64,000 nt of DNA from Stutzerimonas kunmingensis (GCF_014764705.1 NZ_JACXXG010000003.1:124001-188000), one strand, 5' to 3'. Shown: positions 1 through 9,144, numbered from the stretch's first letter. The notes: generated by a model not told the origin, from the letters alone. Numbers and translations are program-made.

Positions 1-1429
1 GCTGCGTGAGCAGGATGATCACCAGCATCACCGAGCCCCAGAATGCCGACAGGCCGGGCGACAGCCGCTCGATCATCAGGCACCAGACCAGCACCACCAC
101 CGGCAGCAGGAAGTGCAGGCCGGAAAGCAGCACCGGACGCGTCTCCGGCAGATGCTCGAGCGGGGCATCAGGGTCTTCATGGGGCAGTGGCGGATTGCTT
201 GCGGCAATCTTCAGCAGGCCCAGATAGACCAATGCCAGTAACGCGCCGATGGCCCAAAGCGCGGAATCGCCAAGTGCCGGTTTCAGCCAGCCAAGACCGT
301 AATAGACGCCCAGGGACAGGCCGGAAATCAGCGCCGCGCCGAAGGCGAAACCAATCAGGCGCTGCATCCACGGCTTAGCGACGTTGGCCCGCGGCAATGC
401 GGTGAGGCCGAGTTTGAGCGACTCGAGATGGACGATGTAGACCAGCGCGATATAGGAGATCAACGCGGGAAGGAACGCGTGTTTGATCACCTCGACATAG
501 GGGATGCCGACGTATTCGACCATCAGGAATGCCGCAGCGCCCATCACCGGCGGCATGATCTGGCCGTTCACCGATGAGGCGACTTCCACCGCACCGGCCT
601 TCTCGGCCGAGAAGCCGGTGCGCTTCATCATCGGGATGGTGAAGGTACCGGTGGTCACCACATTGGCGATCGACGAGCCGGAAATCAGGCCGGTCATGCC
701 CGAGGCCACGACCGCGGCCTTGGCCGGGCCACCGCGGAAATGCCCGAGCATGCTGAAGGCCAGCTGGATGAAATAGTGGCCAGCACCAGCACGTTCGAGC
801 AGTGCACCGAACAGCACGAAAAGAAAGACGAAACTGGTGGAAACGCCCAAGGCGATACCGAACACGCCTTCGGTGGTGATCCATTGGTGGTTGGCCAGCG
901 CGGTGAAACTCACTCCGCGATGGGCCAGCAGGCCGGGCATCCAGGGGCCGGCGACGCTATAGACGAGGAACACCAGAGCAATGATCGCCAGTGGCGGGCC
1001 AAGCGCGCGACGCGTGGCTTCCAGCAGTAGCGGAATGCCGAGGCAGGCCGTGATCAGGTCCATGGTGGTCAGGTTGCCGGGGCGCTGCGCCAGTTGTTCG
1101 TAAACGATGAACAGGTAGGCGGCGGTGGAGGCAGCGATCAGCCCCAGGGCGATGTCGAACAGCGGTACGCGGTCCCTGGGCGATCTCTTGAAGGCCGGGT
1201 AGGCCAGAAATGCCAGCAGCAGCGCGAACGCCAGGTGGATCGAGCGGGTCTCGGTGTCGTTCAGCACGCCGAACCCGAGTACGAAGGGCAGCGGCGAGGC
1301 GATCCACAGCTGGAACAGCGACCAGAGCAGCGCCAGCCCGGCGATGACCGCGGCCATCGGGCCTTCGGGCAAGCGCGCACCGACATCCTGGGCGATCAGT
1401 TCCTCGGTGGACAGTTGTTTGTCTTGCAT
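1..1429 (-). CDS. TRAP transporter fused permease (4TM/12TM), 3' end cut by window edge
   Basis: About 476 residues are readable from the ATG at 1429; the reading frame stays open to base 1, so the C-terminus lies outside the window. The protein is a string of hydrophobic segments and contains the run SGSSIANVVTTGTFTIPMMK, typical of the large subunit of fused DctQM permeases that work with TAXI binding proteins. It should sit in the inner membrane and import a small organic solute driven by an ion gradient. The binding-protein gene lies directly upstream on the same strand, so the two form one transport operon. The substrate cannot be read from sequence. The family call is secure; the ribosome site before the start is weak. 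Confidence 0.9.
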   Translation of the reverse strand, partial: MQDKQLSTEELIAQDVGARLPEGPMAAVIAGLALLWSLFQLWIASPLPFVLGFGVLNDTETRSIHLAFALLLAFLAYPAFKRSPRDRVPLFDIALGLIAASTAAYLFIVYEQLAQRPGNLTTMDLITACLGIPLLLEATRRALGPPLAIIALVFLVYSVAGPWMPGLLAHRGVSFTALANHQWITTEGVFGIALGVSTSFVFLFVLFGALLERAGAGHYFIQLAFSMLGHFRGGPAKAAVVASGMTGLISGSSIANVVTTGTFTIPMMKRTGFSAEKAGAVEVASSVNGQIMPPVMGAAAFLMVEYVGIPYVEVIKHAFLPALISYIALVYIVHLESLKLGLTALPRANVAKPWMQRLIGFAFGAALISGLSLGVYYGLGWLKPALGDSALWAIGALLALVYLGLLKIAASNPPLPHEDPDAPLEHLPETRPVLLSGLHFLLPVVVLVWCLMIERLSPGLSAFWGSVMLVIILLTQ

Positions 1430-1463
1430 GAATTGAGGCCTGTTTTTTCAGGTAACGGAACCG

Positions 1464-1498
1464 CGAAAACCCGTGGCCATACGGCGCACGGGTTTTCG
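1464..1498 (-). other. Intercistronic stem-loop between TAXI gene and permease
   Basis: A perfect 12-bp inverted repeat (arms 1464-1475 and 1487-1498) with an 11-base loop lies between the two TRAP genes. The 3' arm in the minus transcript ends in GGGUUUUCG, but no U-run follows. A second GC-rich hairpin (1518-1524 with 1534-1540) lies just after the TAXI stop codon. Such hairpins often stabilise or partly terminate the upstream message, so that the binding protein is made in excess over the permease. That role is inference. Confidence 0.55.
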
Positions 1499-1549
1499 GC
1501 TAAGGCATCGACGTTCAGGGCCGCATCCGCGACGCGGCCCCGCTGAGCC

Positions 1550-2515
1550 TTACAGCCAGCCGCGTTCCTTGTAGTAACGCTCGGCGCCTTCATGCAGCGG
1601 CGCGCTCAGGCCGACTTCGATCATCTCTTCCGGCTTGAGATCCTTGAATGCCGGGTGCAGACGCTGGAAGCGCTCGATGTTCTCGAACACCGACTTCACC
1701 AGCTGGTAGACCACTTCGGCATCGACCTTGGCAGTAGTGGACAGCACGGCTTTGCCACCGATGGACTGCGTCGGCTGGTCGTTGCCCTTGTACAGGCCGC
1801 CAGGGATCTCAGCCTTGGTGTAGTAGCTCTTGGCAGCCAGCAGCTTGTCGATTTCCGGGCCGGTGATCGGCACCAGAACTGCATCGACGGTGGTGGTGGC
1901 TTCCTGGATGGCGCCATTCGGATGACCGACGAAGTAGGTCATGGCGTCGATGTTGTTGTCGCCCAGAGCGCTGGCCTGTTCGGCCGGCTTCAGTTCGGCG
2001 GCGAGGGAGAAGGCCGACTTGTCCCAGCCCTTTTCCTTCATGATTTCTTCGAGGGTGTCGCGCTGGCCAGAACCGGGGTTGCCGATGTTGACGCGCTTGC
2101 CCTTCAGATCATCGAGACCCTTGATGTTGGCGTCGCGACGCGCCAGCACGGTGAAGACTTCGCTCTGCAGCGAGAAGACGGCACGGATGTCGTCCATCTT
2201 GCCTTCTTTCTCGAACGGCGCCACGCCTTCCATCGCCTTGTACTGATGGTCCGACTGCATGATGCCGAAGTTGAACTCGCCACTGCGCAGGCCGTTGACG
2301 TTGGCCACGCCGCCGCCGCTCGCCGGCGCGTTGCACTTGATGTTTTCCGCGTTGCGGTTGACGAAGCGGCAGATCGATTGCCCGGCAACGTAATAAACGC
2401 CGGTCTGACCGCCCGTGCCGATGGTGACGAACTTCTCTTGCGCCTGTGCCACTGCGCTCAGGCCGGTTCCCGCCAGAGCAGCGGTAAAGATCCATGCCAA
2501 GGATTTGCCTTTCAT
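1550..2515 (-). CDS. TAXI-family TRAP transporter solute-binding protein
   Basis: A 321-residue periplasmic protein. The start at 2515 is chosen because it follows an AGGAG ribosome site and opens a good signal peptide (MKGKSLAWIFTAALAGTGLS, probable cleavage after the AQA near residue 25). The mature N-terminus reads FVTIGTGGQTGVYY, the classic TAXI signature, and the length fits the family. It captures a solute in the periplasm and delivers it to the fused TRAP permease encoded next on the same strand. The closest characterised TAXI proteins bind amino acids or organic acids; the ligand here is unknown. A frame extension upstream to 2638 lacks a signal peptide and is probably not translated. 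Confidence 0.92.
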   Translation of the reverse strand: MKGKSLAWIFTAALAGTGLSAVAQAQEKFVTIGTGGQTGVYYVAGQSICRFVNRNAENIKCNAPASGGGVANVNGLRSGEFNFGIMQSDHQYKAMEGVAPFEKEGKMDDIRAVFSLQSEVFTVLARRDANIKGLDDLKGKRVNIGNPGSGQRDTLEEIMKEKGWDKSAFSLAAELKPAEQASALGDNNIDAMTYFVGHPNGAIQEATTTVDAVLVPITGPEIDKLLAAKSYYTKAEIPGGLYKGNDQPTQSIGGKAVLSTTAKVDAEVVYQLVKSVFENIERFQRLHPAFKDLKPEEMIEVGLSAPLHEGAERYYKERGWL

Positions 2516-2704
2516 GGATGCACTCCTTTTTGGTTGTTTTCGGATTCCCGGCATCCCTTGTGAGTCTGCGCGGAACTTGAGCCTAGCAGGCGACCGCGTT
2601 GGTAACAGCCTGCGGACCTGCCATGTCGATCCGGGCAAGCGTTGCGCCCCAATGCTAGGACCGGATGACGACAGAAGGGTTGCGCGAGCGGCGCCATATT
2701 TTTA

Positions 2705-2740
2705 TGTACACATGCTGTACCGCATGTATTATCTGTACAG
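2705..2740. promoter_or_regulatory. Candidate operator upstream of the TRAP-TAXI operon
   Basis: The palindrome TGTACA occurs at 2705-2710 and again at 2734-2739. Between them is the inverted repeat ACATGC-N6-GCATGT (2710-2727). TGTACA-type boxes are typical of GntR-family operators, which commonly control organic-acid transporters. The site lies about 200 bases upstream of the binding-protein start. No regulator gene is visible beside it, so the link is inference. Confidence 0.35.
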
Positions 2741-2835
2741 CCTTGGTGGCCTACTGCCATGCCTGTTGTAAAAGCCGACCGGCGGAGTAGGACTTCAGTC
2801 GCATTGCCAGTCGAGACCGATGATATCAATCTGAT

Positions 2836-2943
2836 ATCAGTCTCCAGGCGAGGAGACTTGCTGATCGGACAGGACCACGGGCCTGCCGACTGAAGCGCCA
2901 TCAGGGGCCATCCAGAGGGGTGGATCAATGCTGGCGCTTTTTT
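2836..2943 (+). ncRNA. Candidate structured RNA (element A) before first chemoreceptor
   Basis: Folding by eye gives an outer stem ATCA/TGAT (2836-2839 with 2862-2865) around the hairpin GTCTCC/GGAGAC (2840-2845 with 2852-2857). A second hairpin CAGG/CCTG follows (2870-2873 with 2882-2885), then a Rho-independent terminator. A second copy of the same architecture precedes the paralogous receptor (4801-4930). The segment from CAGGAC through the first terminator arm aligns well between the two. Several GGA triplets fall in or near loops, which recalls RsmA/CsrA-titrating RNAs, but no GacA box was found. It could be a small RNA or a leader attenuator. Confidence 0.45.
2893..2943 (+). terminator. 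Rho-independent terminator of element A
   Basis: AAGCGCCA at 2893-2900 pairs with TGGCGCTT at 2932-2939 and is followed by a run of six T ending at 2943. An inner stem ATCCA/TGGAT (2910-2914 with 2921-2925) extends the hairpin. Nothing on the plus strand upstream encodes a protein, so it must end a non-coding transcript or act as an attenuator. Confidence 0.75.
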
Positions 2944-3124
2944 CGTGCCCGTCTTCGGCGCTACAAAACCGATACAAACGACCCGCTGGGCCGTCCGCAG
3001 CAAGGAGCGATCACCGCAGGGTGGCGATATTGGCAAGGAGTGCACGAGGTACCGAAAAGGTGCATCGACCGAGACGTCCGTGGCGGAGAAGAACAACACG
3101 CTTTGCCTTGTTCACGAGACCACC

Positions 3125-4711
3125 ATGCGCATGAACCTGCCGGTCACTGGCTGCGACGTTTCCATCAGCGACACCGCCAATATTCTCTCCACCACGGATC
3201 TCAACGGTGACATCACCTATGTGAATCCGGACTTCATCAAGATCAGCGGCTTCGAGGAAAGCGAGCTGCTTGGTCAGCACCACAACATCGTCCGCCATCC
3301 GGACATGCCCACCGAGGCCTTCGCCGACCTGTGGTCGAGCGTACGGGGCGGCAGCTCATGGATGGGTATGGTGAAGAACCGCTGCAAGAACGGCGATCAC
3401 TACTGGGTCAGCGCGTTCGTCACGCCGATCAGCCGCAACGGTTGGGTCGTCGAATACCAATCGGTACGCACCAAGCCCGCGCCGGCTCAGATCGCAGCCG
3501 CCGAGCAGCTGTACGCGCAGTTGCGCAACAAGCGTCCGCCGCCTGCGTTGCGTCGTGCACCGCTGAGCGCCCGCAGTCGCGTCGCGCTTCTGGCGGCGCT
3601 GGGTGCCGCGCCGTGCGTGGTCGCCGGCGCCCTGCTCGGTGGAGCGGGTCTGATCGCTGCGCTGGCCACCGCCGCTGCCGCCTTGCTGGGTGCAGGTGCA
3701 ATGGCCTATGTCGCGCTGGCACCGCTGCAGCGCCTCGCCGAGCAGGCACGCAGGGTCGGTGACAACCCGGTGGGGCAGCTGGTCTATGCCGGTCGGCGTG
3801 ATGAATTCGGCCAGATCGCCTTTGCCATGAAGATGCTGGAAACCGAGGCCGGCGCCATGGTCGGCCGGATTGGTGATGCCTCGCGTCAACTCAGCCAGCA
3901 TGCCCACGAACTGCTCGGTGCGATGGACAGCAGCACGCAGAGCGCTGCACGCCAGCAAAGCGAAACTGATCAGGTCGCCACGGCGATCAACCAGATGGCG
4001 GTCAGCGTGCAGGAAGTGGCAAGCAACGCCCAGCGCACCGCCGAGGCAGCCAGCCGCGCGGACAGCGAAGCGGCGACCGGCACCGAGGTGGTTAACCGTA
4101 CCGGCGCGGCCATCGGCCGACTGGCGCAGGACATCCAGCAGGCCGGTGACGTGATTCATGAGCTGGAGGCGCACAGCAATGACATCACCAAGGTGCTTGA
4201 CGTCATTCGCGGCATCGCCGAGCAGACCAACCTGCTGGCGCTGAACGCCGCCATCGAGGCGGCGCGGGCCGGCGAGCAGGGCCGTGGCTTTGCCGTGGTC
4301 GCCGATGAAGTACGCAGCCTGGCATCGCGGACCCAGCAGTCGACCCAGGAGATCAACAGCATGATCGGCGCGCTGCAGGGCGGGGCACGGCAGGCGGTGG
4401 AGGTCATGCAGCGCAGCCGCGAGCAGGCCATGCAGAGCGTCGAACATGCGGCCCAGGCGGCGCGCTCGCTGCAGGGCATCAACAGCCGGGTCAACGAGAT
4501 CAGCGCGATGAGTATGCAGATCGCTGCGGCCGTCGAGCAGCAGAGCAGCGTCAGCGAGAACATCAACCAGAACATCGTCAGCATTCGCGGCGGCTCCGAT
4601 CAGCATGTGGAGAGCGGCCTGCGCAGCCGGCAGAGCGCGTCGGGCGTCGCCGAGCTGGCGAGCAGCATGGAGATGTTGGTGCAGCAATTCTGGACGCGGC
4701 GGCGCGGCTGA
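3125..4711 (+). CDS. Aer-type PAS chemoreceptor (methyl-accepting chemotaxis protein), copy 1
   Basis: 528 residues from the ATG at 3125, chosen because the protein then aligns end to end with the paralogue at 5297. It has an N-terminal PAS domain (about residues 10-115, with NIVRHPDMP), a hydrophobic hairpin (about 150-197), a HAMP-like linker containing [16 protein letters not shown], and the conserved MCP signalling tip ([20 protein letters not shown]). There is no periplasmic sensor, so it should read an internal signal, as Aer proteins read redox or oxygen state through PAS-bound FAD. It signals to CheW/CheA. No CheR-tethering pentapeptide is seen at the C-terminus (FWTRRRG). The start could alternatively be 2945, but that extension looks untranslated. 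Confidence 0.9.
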   Translation: MRMNLPVTGCDVSISDTANILSTTDLNGDITYVNPDFIKISGFEESELLGQHHNIVRHPDMPTEAFADLWSSVRGGSSWMGMVKNRCKNGDHYWVSAFVTPISRNGWVVEYQSVRTKPAPAQIAAAEQLYAQLRNKRPPPALRRAPLSARSRVALLAALGAAPCVVAGALLGGAGLIAALATAAAALLGAGAMAYVALAPLQRLAEQARRVGDNPVGQLVYAGRRDEFGQIAFAMKMLETEAGAMVGRIGDASRQLSQHAHELLGAMDSSTQSAARQQSETDQVATAINQMAVSVQEVASNAQRTAEAASRADSEAATGTEVVNRTGAAIGRLAQDIQQAGDVIHELEAHSNDITKVLDVIRGIAEQTNLLALNAAIEAARAGEQGRGFAVVADEVRSLASRTQQSTQEINSMIGALQGGARQAVEVMQRSREQAMQSVEHAAQAARSLQGINSRVNEISAMSMQIAAAVEQQSSVSENINQNIVSIRGGSDQHVESGLRSRQSASGVAELASSMEMLVQQFWTRRRG

Positions 4712-4800
4712 AGGCCTGCCGATGCCCCGAAATGGTGCGTGCTGGAGAGGGCGCGGCATGTTGCCTGCGCCGTCTGCGCCGGGCTTGTTACGCCGCGCGC

Positions 4801-4930
4801 GTAAAGGCAAAATGCCACTAGTTTCGCATGCTGCGAAAGCTGCTTTACCGCTCAGGACAACCGGACCTGATAGCTAAGGCGCCAGCCGTGACATTCCCTT
4901 GGGGGTGCACCACGGCTGGCGCCTTTTTTT
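4801..4930 (+). ncRNA. Candidate structured RNA (element B) between the two chemoreceptors
   Basis: Outer stem GTAAAG/CTTTAC (4801-4806 with 4843-4848) encloses a small hairpin GCA-AAA-TGC (4807-4815) and a strong one TTTCGCA/TGCGAAA (4822-4828 with 4832-4838). Next comes CAGG/CCTG (4853-4856 with 4866-4869), then a 15-bp terminator hairpin. The order of parts matches element A upstream of the first receptor. It lies 90 bases after the first receptor and 79 bases before a small gene and the second receptor. It may be a small RNA made from its own promoter or a regulated leader; sequence alone does not decide. Confidence 0.5.
4876..4930 (+). terminator. Strong Rho-independent terminator of element B
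   Basis: A perfect 15-bp stem (4876-4890 with 4911-4925) with a 20-base loop runs into seven T residues ending at 4930. It would stop read-through from the first receptor gene, as well as ending element B. Confidence 0.88.
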
Positions 4931-5008
4931 GGGCTCGTTTCGCTGCAAGCCGCGCCCTGACAGAGATCGGCACTCAACCTGCATGTGCTTGCACGAAAAG
5001 ATGAATCA

Positions 5009-5173
5009 ATGCTGACCGAAGAGACGCTGCGCACTGCGCTGGAAGAAACCATTCAGGTACTGGAACGCACGCGACGCTCGTTCAAATCGCGCGAGCTCGG
5101 CCAGCTGCGCCGGCGCCTGATTGAACTGCTCGAGCAACTGGAAACCGACACGGGAGAGAAGGACGAGCGCTGA
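5009..5173 (+). CDS. Small hypothetical protein (54 aa)
   Basis: The frame from the ATG at 5009 encodes 54 residues, rich in Glu, Arg and Leu, that should form one or two amphipathic helices (for example VLERTRRSFKSRELGQLRRR). A GTG at 4985 in the same frame would add eight residues. The ribosome site is weak at both. It sits between the terminator of element B and the second chemoreceptor (123 bases to its start), so it may be co-transcribed with it. No known domain is recognised. Composition looks protein-like rather than random, but the gene is not certain. Confidence 0.55.
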   Translation: MLTEETLRTALEETIQVLERTRRSFKSRELGQLRRRLIELLEQLETDTGEKDER

Positions 5174-5296
5174 TCGTCAAACCGTAACCGGCCCCCTGTA
5201 CAAGGATGTCCGCCGCATCCATGCGAGCGCTGCCAACAGAAGCGGCGCCGAACCTGCCTCGCGTACTCAGAACCCATTTCCAAGGAAGATCTGTTT

Positions 5297-6883
5297 ATGC
5301 GCACCAACCTTCCCGTCAGCGGCCGCGAAATCACGGTCGGCGAGACGGCGAACATCCTGTCCACCACCGACCTGAACGGCACCATCACTTACGCCAATCC
5401 GGATTTCGTGGCGATTTCCGGCTTCAGCGAAGACGAGCTGCTCGGTGAGCCGCACAACCTCGTGCGCCACCCCGACATGCCCGAGGCCGCCTTTGCCGAC
5501 CTCTGGCAAACGCTGCAGGCGAACAGGTCGTGGATGGGCATCGTCAAGAACCGCTGCAAGAACGGCGATCACTACTGGGTCAGCGCGTTCGCCACGCCCG
5601 TCGGCCGTGACGGCAAGGTCGTCGAATACCAGTCGGTGCGGACCCGCGCGCAGCCCGAACAGATTCGCGCCGCCGAGGCGCTTTACGCACGCCTGCGCGA
5701 GGGCCGTGCCGCAGGCGCATTGCGCGCTTCGCGGCTCGGGTTGCGTGGCCGCGTGGCGCTGCTGGCTGGCCTCGGCAGTGCCGCAGGCGCGGCGCTCGGC
5801 GCGTTGCTGCTCGGTGCGCCGCTGGCCGCCGGTGCCGCCGCGGTCGTGCTAGGCGGTGCGGTGGCCACTGGGTTGGCGGCGCTGGCGCTCGCACCGCTGA
5901 CGCAGCTGGCGCGCCAGGCGCGACGCATCGGCCACAACCCGGTCAGCCAGTTGATCTACACCGGACGCCGCGACGAGATCGGCGAGATCGCCTTCGCCAT
6001 GAAGATGCTGGAAACCGAAGCCGGCGCCATGGTCGGGCGCATCGCCGACTGCAGCCGCCAGCTCAGCAGCCACGCCCGCGACCTGCTCGGTGCCATGCAT
6101 GGCAGTACCGAAAGCGCCTCGCGCCAGCAGCAGGAAACCGATCTGATCGCCACGGCGATTCGGCAGATGACCGCCAGCGTGCAGGAAGTCGCCCTCAACG
6201 CGCAGCGCACGGCCGAGGTGGCGGCCCGCGCGGACAGCGAAGCGGCCAGCGGCCGGGAGATCGTCGGCCTCACCGGCAGCAGCATCACGCGGCTGGCCGG
6301 TGACATCCAGCAGGCCGCCGAAGTCATTCACCAGCTGGAAAGCCACAGCCAGGAAATCAGCCGCGTGCTCGAGGTGATTCACAGCATTGCCGAGCAGACC
6401 AACCTGCTCGCGCTCAATGCTGCCATCGAAGCGGCGCGTGCCGGCGATCAGGGCCGCGGTTTCGCTGTGGTGGCTGACGAGGTGCGTCAGCTGGCATCGC
6501 GCACATCCAGCGCGACCACCGATATCCAGAGCATGATCGGCTCGCTGCAGGCCGGTGCGCGCCAGGCCGTGGACGTCATGCAGCGTAGCCGCGAGCAGGC
6601 GCAGCACAGCGTCAGCCATGCCGACCAGGCCGAGCATTCGCTCGGCGGCATCAACAGCCGGGTCAACGAGATCAGTGCCATGAGCAGCCAGATTGCCGCA
6701 GCGGTGGATCAACAAAGCTCGGCCAGCGAGGAGATCACCCAGAGCATCGTCAGCATCCGCTGCAGCTCGGACAATCACGTTGCCACCGGTCTGCACAGCC
6801 AGCGCAGCGCCTGCGGCGTCGCCCAGTTGGCCGATGGCATGCTCGAGCTGGTGCAACAGTTCTGGGCGCGGCGGCGGGCGTGA
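5297..6883 (+). CDS. Aer-type PAS chemoreceptor (methyl-accepting chemotaxis protein), copy 2
   Basis: 528 residues, exactly the length of copy 1 and clearly its tandem duplicate. The PAS domain (about 10-115, NLVRHPDMP), two membrane-spanning stretches (about 150-197), linker ([16 protein letters not shown]) and MCP tip ([20 protein letters not shown]) line up without gaps. The start has a good ribosome site (AAGGAAG). Differences cluster in the membrane segment and parts of the PAS domain, so the two copies may sense different signals or ligand states. It should be an inner-membrane receptor that couples an intracellular redox-type signal to the CheA pathway. Downstream are the diguanylate cyclase genes. 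Confidence 0.92.
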   Translation: MRTNLPVSGREITVGETANILSTTDLNGTITYANPDFVAISGFSEDELLGEPHNLVRHPDMPEAAFADLWQTLQANRSWMGIVKNRCKNGDHYWVSAFATPVGRDGKVVEYQSVRTRAQPEQIRAAEALYARLREGRAAGALRASRLGLRGRVALLAGLGSAAGAALGALLLGAPLAAGAAAVVLGGAVATGLAALALAPLTQLARQARRIGHNPVSQLIYTGRRDEIGEIAFAMKMLETEAGAMVGRIADCSRQLSSHARDLLGAMHGSTESASRQQQETDLIATAIRQMTASVQEVALNAQRTAEVAARADSEAASGREIVGLTGSSITRLAGDIQQAAEVIHQLESHSQEISRVLEVIHSIAEQTNLLALNAAIEAARAGDQGRGFAVVADEVRQLASRTSSATTDIQSMIGSLQAGARQAVDVMQRSREQAQHSVSHADQAEHSLGGINSRVNEISAMSSQIAAAVDQQSSASEEITQSIVSIRCSSDNHVATGLHSQRSACGVAQLADGMLELVQQFWARRRA

Positions 6884-6889
6884 TTGCAG

Positions 6890-6917
6890 CAGTCTGTCGC
6901 TTGCACGGGACAGACTG
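6890..6917 (+). other. Stem-loop after second chemoreceptor
   Basis: CAGTCTGTC (6890-6898) and GACAGACTG (6909-6917) form a perfect 9-bp stem with a 10-base loop just after the receptor stop codon. There is no T-run, so it is at best a weak terminator or an mRNA 3' stabiliser. The 10-base palindrome CTGATATCAG overlaps its right arm (6915-6924); the same palindrome occurs at 2831-2840. Confidence 0.4.
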
Positions 6918-7014
6918 ATATCAGGGTGGCATCATGCACTCGTCGGCGCTTATTAAATGACGCCGGTTGGCTGGCACTTCGCTGGCCATTGCCGCGCCGA
7001 CGAGGCATTTCCAC

Positions 7015-8937
7015 ATGATGCGCGCCTTACTGCTGATGGTCGCCTGCCTGACGTTGCTGCCCTGGACCGGCAACGCGATGGCGGCTGAGCCATCGCCGGT
7101 GCTGCAGACAAGGGGGGCGGCGACGCTGCAGGTCGGCGCAGTGGAATACCTGCTGGGCAGGCCGGACGCGGATTTCACCCAGATCGCCGCAGCCGATCTG
7201 CCCTGGCAGCGGCTGAACAAACCCAACCTTGGCAAACAGCGCGACGGTGCCTGGCTGCGCCTCCGGCTGCATAACACGGGCGACGCCGCGAAGCGCTGGT
7301 ACCTGCTGCTGAAATGGCCGGTGCTCGACCGCGTCGCGGTGCGCCTGTATTACCCGGACAGCGACCGCTGGGGTCAATCCATGCTGGCCGGGGATGCCGT
7401 GGCACTGAGCAGCCGACCGCTGGCCGACCACCACTTCGTCTACCCACTCGAGCTGCCGGCGGGCGAGCGAGCGGTGGTCTATCTGCAGCTGCAGGCCAGG
7501 GAAACCCTCGCCCTGCCGCTGGAGCTGATCGACGAAAAGCAGCTGATCGAAGGCAAGCTCCGCGACGTCACGCTGGTCAGCCTGTTCTTCGGCGGCATTC
7601 TGGTGATCGTGCTGTACAACTGCAGCCTGCTGATCTTCACCCGCGACGGCAGCTACTTCCTCTACGTGCTTTACCTGCTCAGCGCGGTGTTCTACGTGCT
7701 GACCATTACCGGCTTCGGCCAGCTCTACCTCTGGCCGGAAATCCCCGAGCTGTCGGCACGCTTCTACGGCCTTTCCGCGGCGCTGTGCTTCTTCACGCCG
7801 ATGCTGTTCGCCCTGCGCTTTCTCGGCATACGCCGCTATGGCGGCTGGGTCTGGGCGGTGTCCATCAGCCTGACCGGCTACTGGGGTGTGGCGGTGCTCA
7901 TGCTGCTGCTGGCACCGACCCTGGCGCGCTATCTGTTCATGGACAGCGTCGCGCTGCTGCACTGCGTCGTGACCATGGCCGTTACGCTCAACCTGTGGAT
8001 GCGCGGCAATCCGTCCGCGCGGCTGTTCAGCATCGCCTGGAGCACCTTGCTCGGCTTTACCGTGGTCAACCTTCTGGCGCTCAACGGCACCTTGCCACTC
8101 AATGCCTGGACGCTGAATGGCCAGCTGATCGGCATGTTCGCCGAGTTCGTGCTGCTATCCATGGCGCTGGCCGAGCGCATCAACGTCGAGCGCAACCGGC
8201 GCATCGCCGCGCAGCAACTGGCATTGCACGCCTCGGAATCGCTGGCCGAGGAGCGCGCACTGCGCTTGCAGGCCAAGCAGGAGGCGCTGGATCTGCAACT
8301 GCGCGCCAACGAGGTGCTCGAAGCGCGGGTGTACGAACGCACCCGTGCGCTGGAAGAAGTCCGCCACGGCCTGGAAGCCGCCAATGCCGAACTGATGCGC
8401 TTGAGCACCACCGATTCGCTGACCCAGCTGGCCAACCGCCGGCGTTTCGATCGTCTGCTGGACGAGGAAATCCGCCGCGCGCGGCGCGCCGGCAGCCCAC
8501 TATCGGTGTTGCTCGCCGATATCGATCACTTCAAGCGGGTCAACGACAGCTACGGCCACCCCTTCGGTGACGAGTGCCTGCGCCAGGTCGCGGCAGTGCT
8601 CGCCGCCCACTGCCAGCGCGCCGGCGACGTCGCGGCGCGCTATGGCGGTGAGGAGTTCGTCGTCCTGCTGCCGGGGCTCGACGCCGAACAGGCCGTCGCC
8701 CTGGCAGAATCGATCCGCTGCACGATCGCGCACCTGCAGCTGCAGCATGGCGAACAGCCGGTGGCGCTGACCATCAGCCTTGGCGTCGCCACGCTGACCC
8801 CCTCGCTCGTCGCGCCGGCCGATCTGCTGGCGGCGGCGGATGCGGCGCTCTATCAGGCCAAGAACGCTGGTCGCGACCAAGTGGCTCTGGCCGCTGAGGT
8901 CAATGCTGGCGAGCAGACTCCGGCCCTCAACGCTTGA
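7015..8937 (+). CDS. Membrane diguanylate cyclase with 7TMR-DISM sensor
   Basis: 640 residues from the ATG at 7015, which follows GAGG and opens a signal peptide (MMRALLLMVACLTLLPWTG). Domains in order: signal peptide, periplasmic 7TMR-DISM extracellular domain (about 28-175), seven membrane helices (about 180-385), coiled coil (about 390-460) and GGDEF domain (about 470-630). The active-site motif GGEEF is at 544-548 and the inhibitory-site RxxD (RAGD) at 535-538, so it should be an active, product-inhibited c-di-GMP synthase in the inner membrane. A near-identical paralogue follows at 9145. Lying behind two chemoreceptors suggests a link between chemotaxis and c-di-GMP, but separate transcription is possible. 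Confidence 0.92.
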   Translation: MMRALLLMVACLTLLPWTGNAMAAEPSPVLQTRGAATLQVGAVEYLLGRPDADFTQIAAADLPWQRLNKPNLGKQRDGAWLRLRLHNTGDAAKRWYLLLKWPVLDRVAVRLYYPDSDRWGQSMLAGDAVALSSRPLADHHFVYPLELPAGERAVVYLQLQARETLALPLELIDEKQLIEGKLRDVTLVSLFFGGILVIVLYNCSLLIFTRDGSYFLYVLYLLSAVFYVLTITGFGQLYLWPEIPELSARFYGLSAALCFFTPMLFALRFLGIRRYGGWVWAVSISLTGYWGVAVLMLLLAPTLARYLFMDSVALLHCVVTMAVTLNLWMRGNPSARLFSIAWSTLLGFTVVNLLALNGTLPLNAWTLNGQLIGMFAEFVLLSMALAERINVERNRRIAAQQLALHASESLAEERALRLQAKQEALDLQLRANEVLEARVYERTRALEEVRHGLEAANAELMRLSTTDSLTQLANRRRFDRLLDEEIRRARRAGSPLSVLLADIDHFKRVNDSYGHPFGDECLRQVAAVLAAHCQRAGDVAARYGGEEFVVLLPGLDAEQAVALAESIRCTIAHLQLQHGEQPVALTISLGVATLTPSLVAPADLLAAADAALYQAKNAGRDQVALAAEVNAGEQTPALNA

Positions 8938-9144
8938 GCGGTATGAAACGGTCCTGCGCGAGGTCCGCGCGGCTCGCTGGCATGCCCTGAAAAAGGGACC
9001 GCCCGCTGCGCGCCTAAATACAAAAAGTTACATACAATGAGCCGCTTCAGGCTCCGGTCGCCCGGCGGGGCCGCGCCGATACCACACGTCCTTCCGAAGC
9101 GCTTCCGGCTCGATTCCGGCGGCGCTACCGGCCATGAGAAATCG

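Larger units (their letters stand above)
2516..3124. other. 609-base non-coding region between TRAP operon and first chemoreceptor
   Basis: No convincing gene lies here. The left part should hold the promoter of the minus-strand TRAP operon and has palindromes around 2705-2740. Two copies of the palindrome TGATATCA stand 11 bases apart at 2821-2828 and 2832-2839, one helical turn. A structured RNA with a terminator occupies about 2836-2943. The remaining 180 bases (2944-3124) form the leader of the chemoreceptor gene. An open frame runs through this leader into the receptor, but its protein is unlike any PAS receptor N-terminus and it has no ribosome site. Confidence 0.6.

Noticed and set aside
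2945-3124. In-frame N-terminal extension of the first chemoreceptor
   Set aside because: It overlaps the RNA terminator region, has no ribosome site, and the paralogue has no counterpart; both proteins align from residue 1 at the chosen start.
4741-4930. Idea that element B is RsmY/RsmZ
   Set aside because: It has only two GGA motifs, no TGTAAG-N6-CTTACA activator site upstream, and the genomic setting differs. A looser relation stays open and is listed as a finding.
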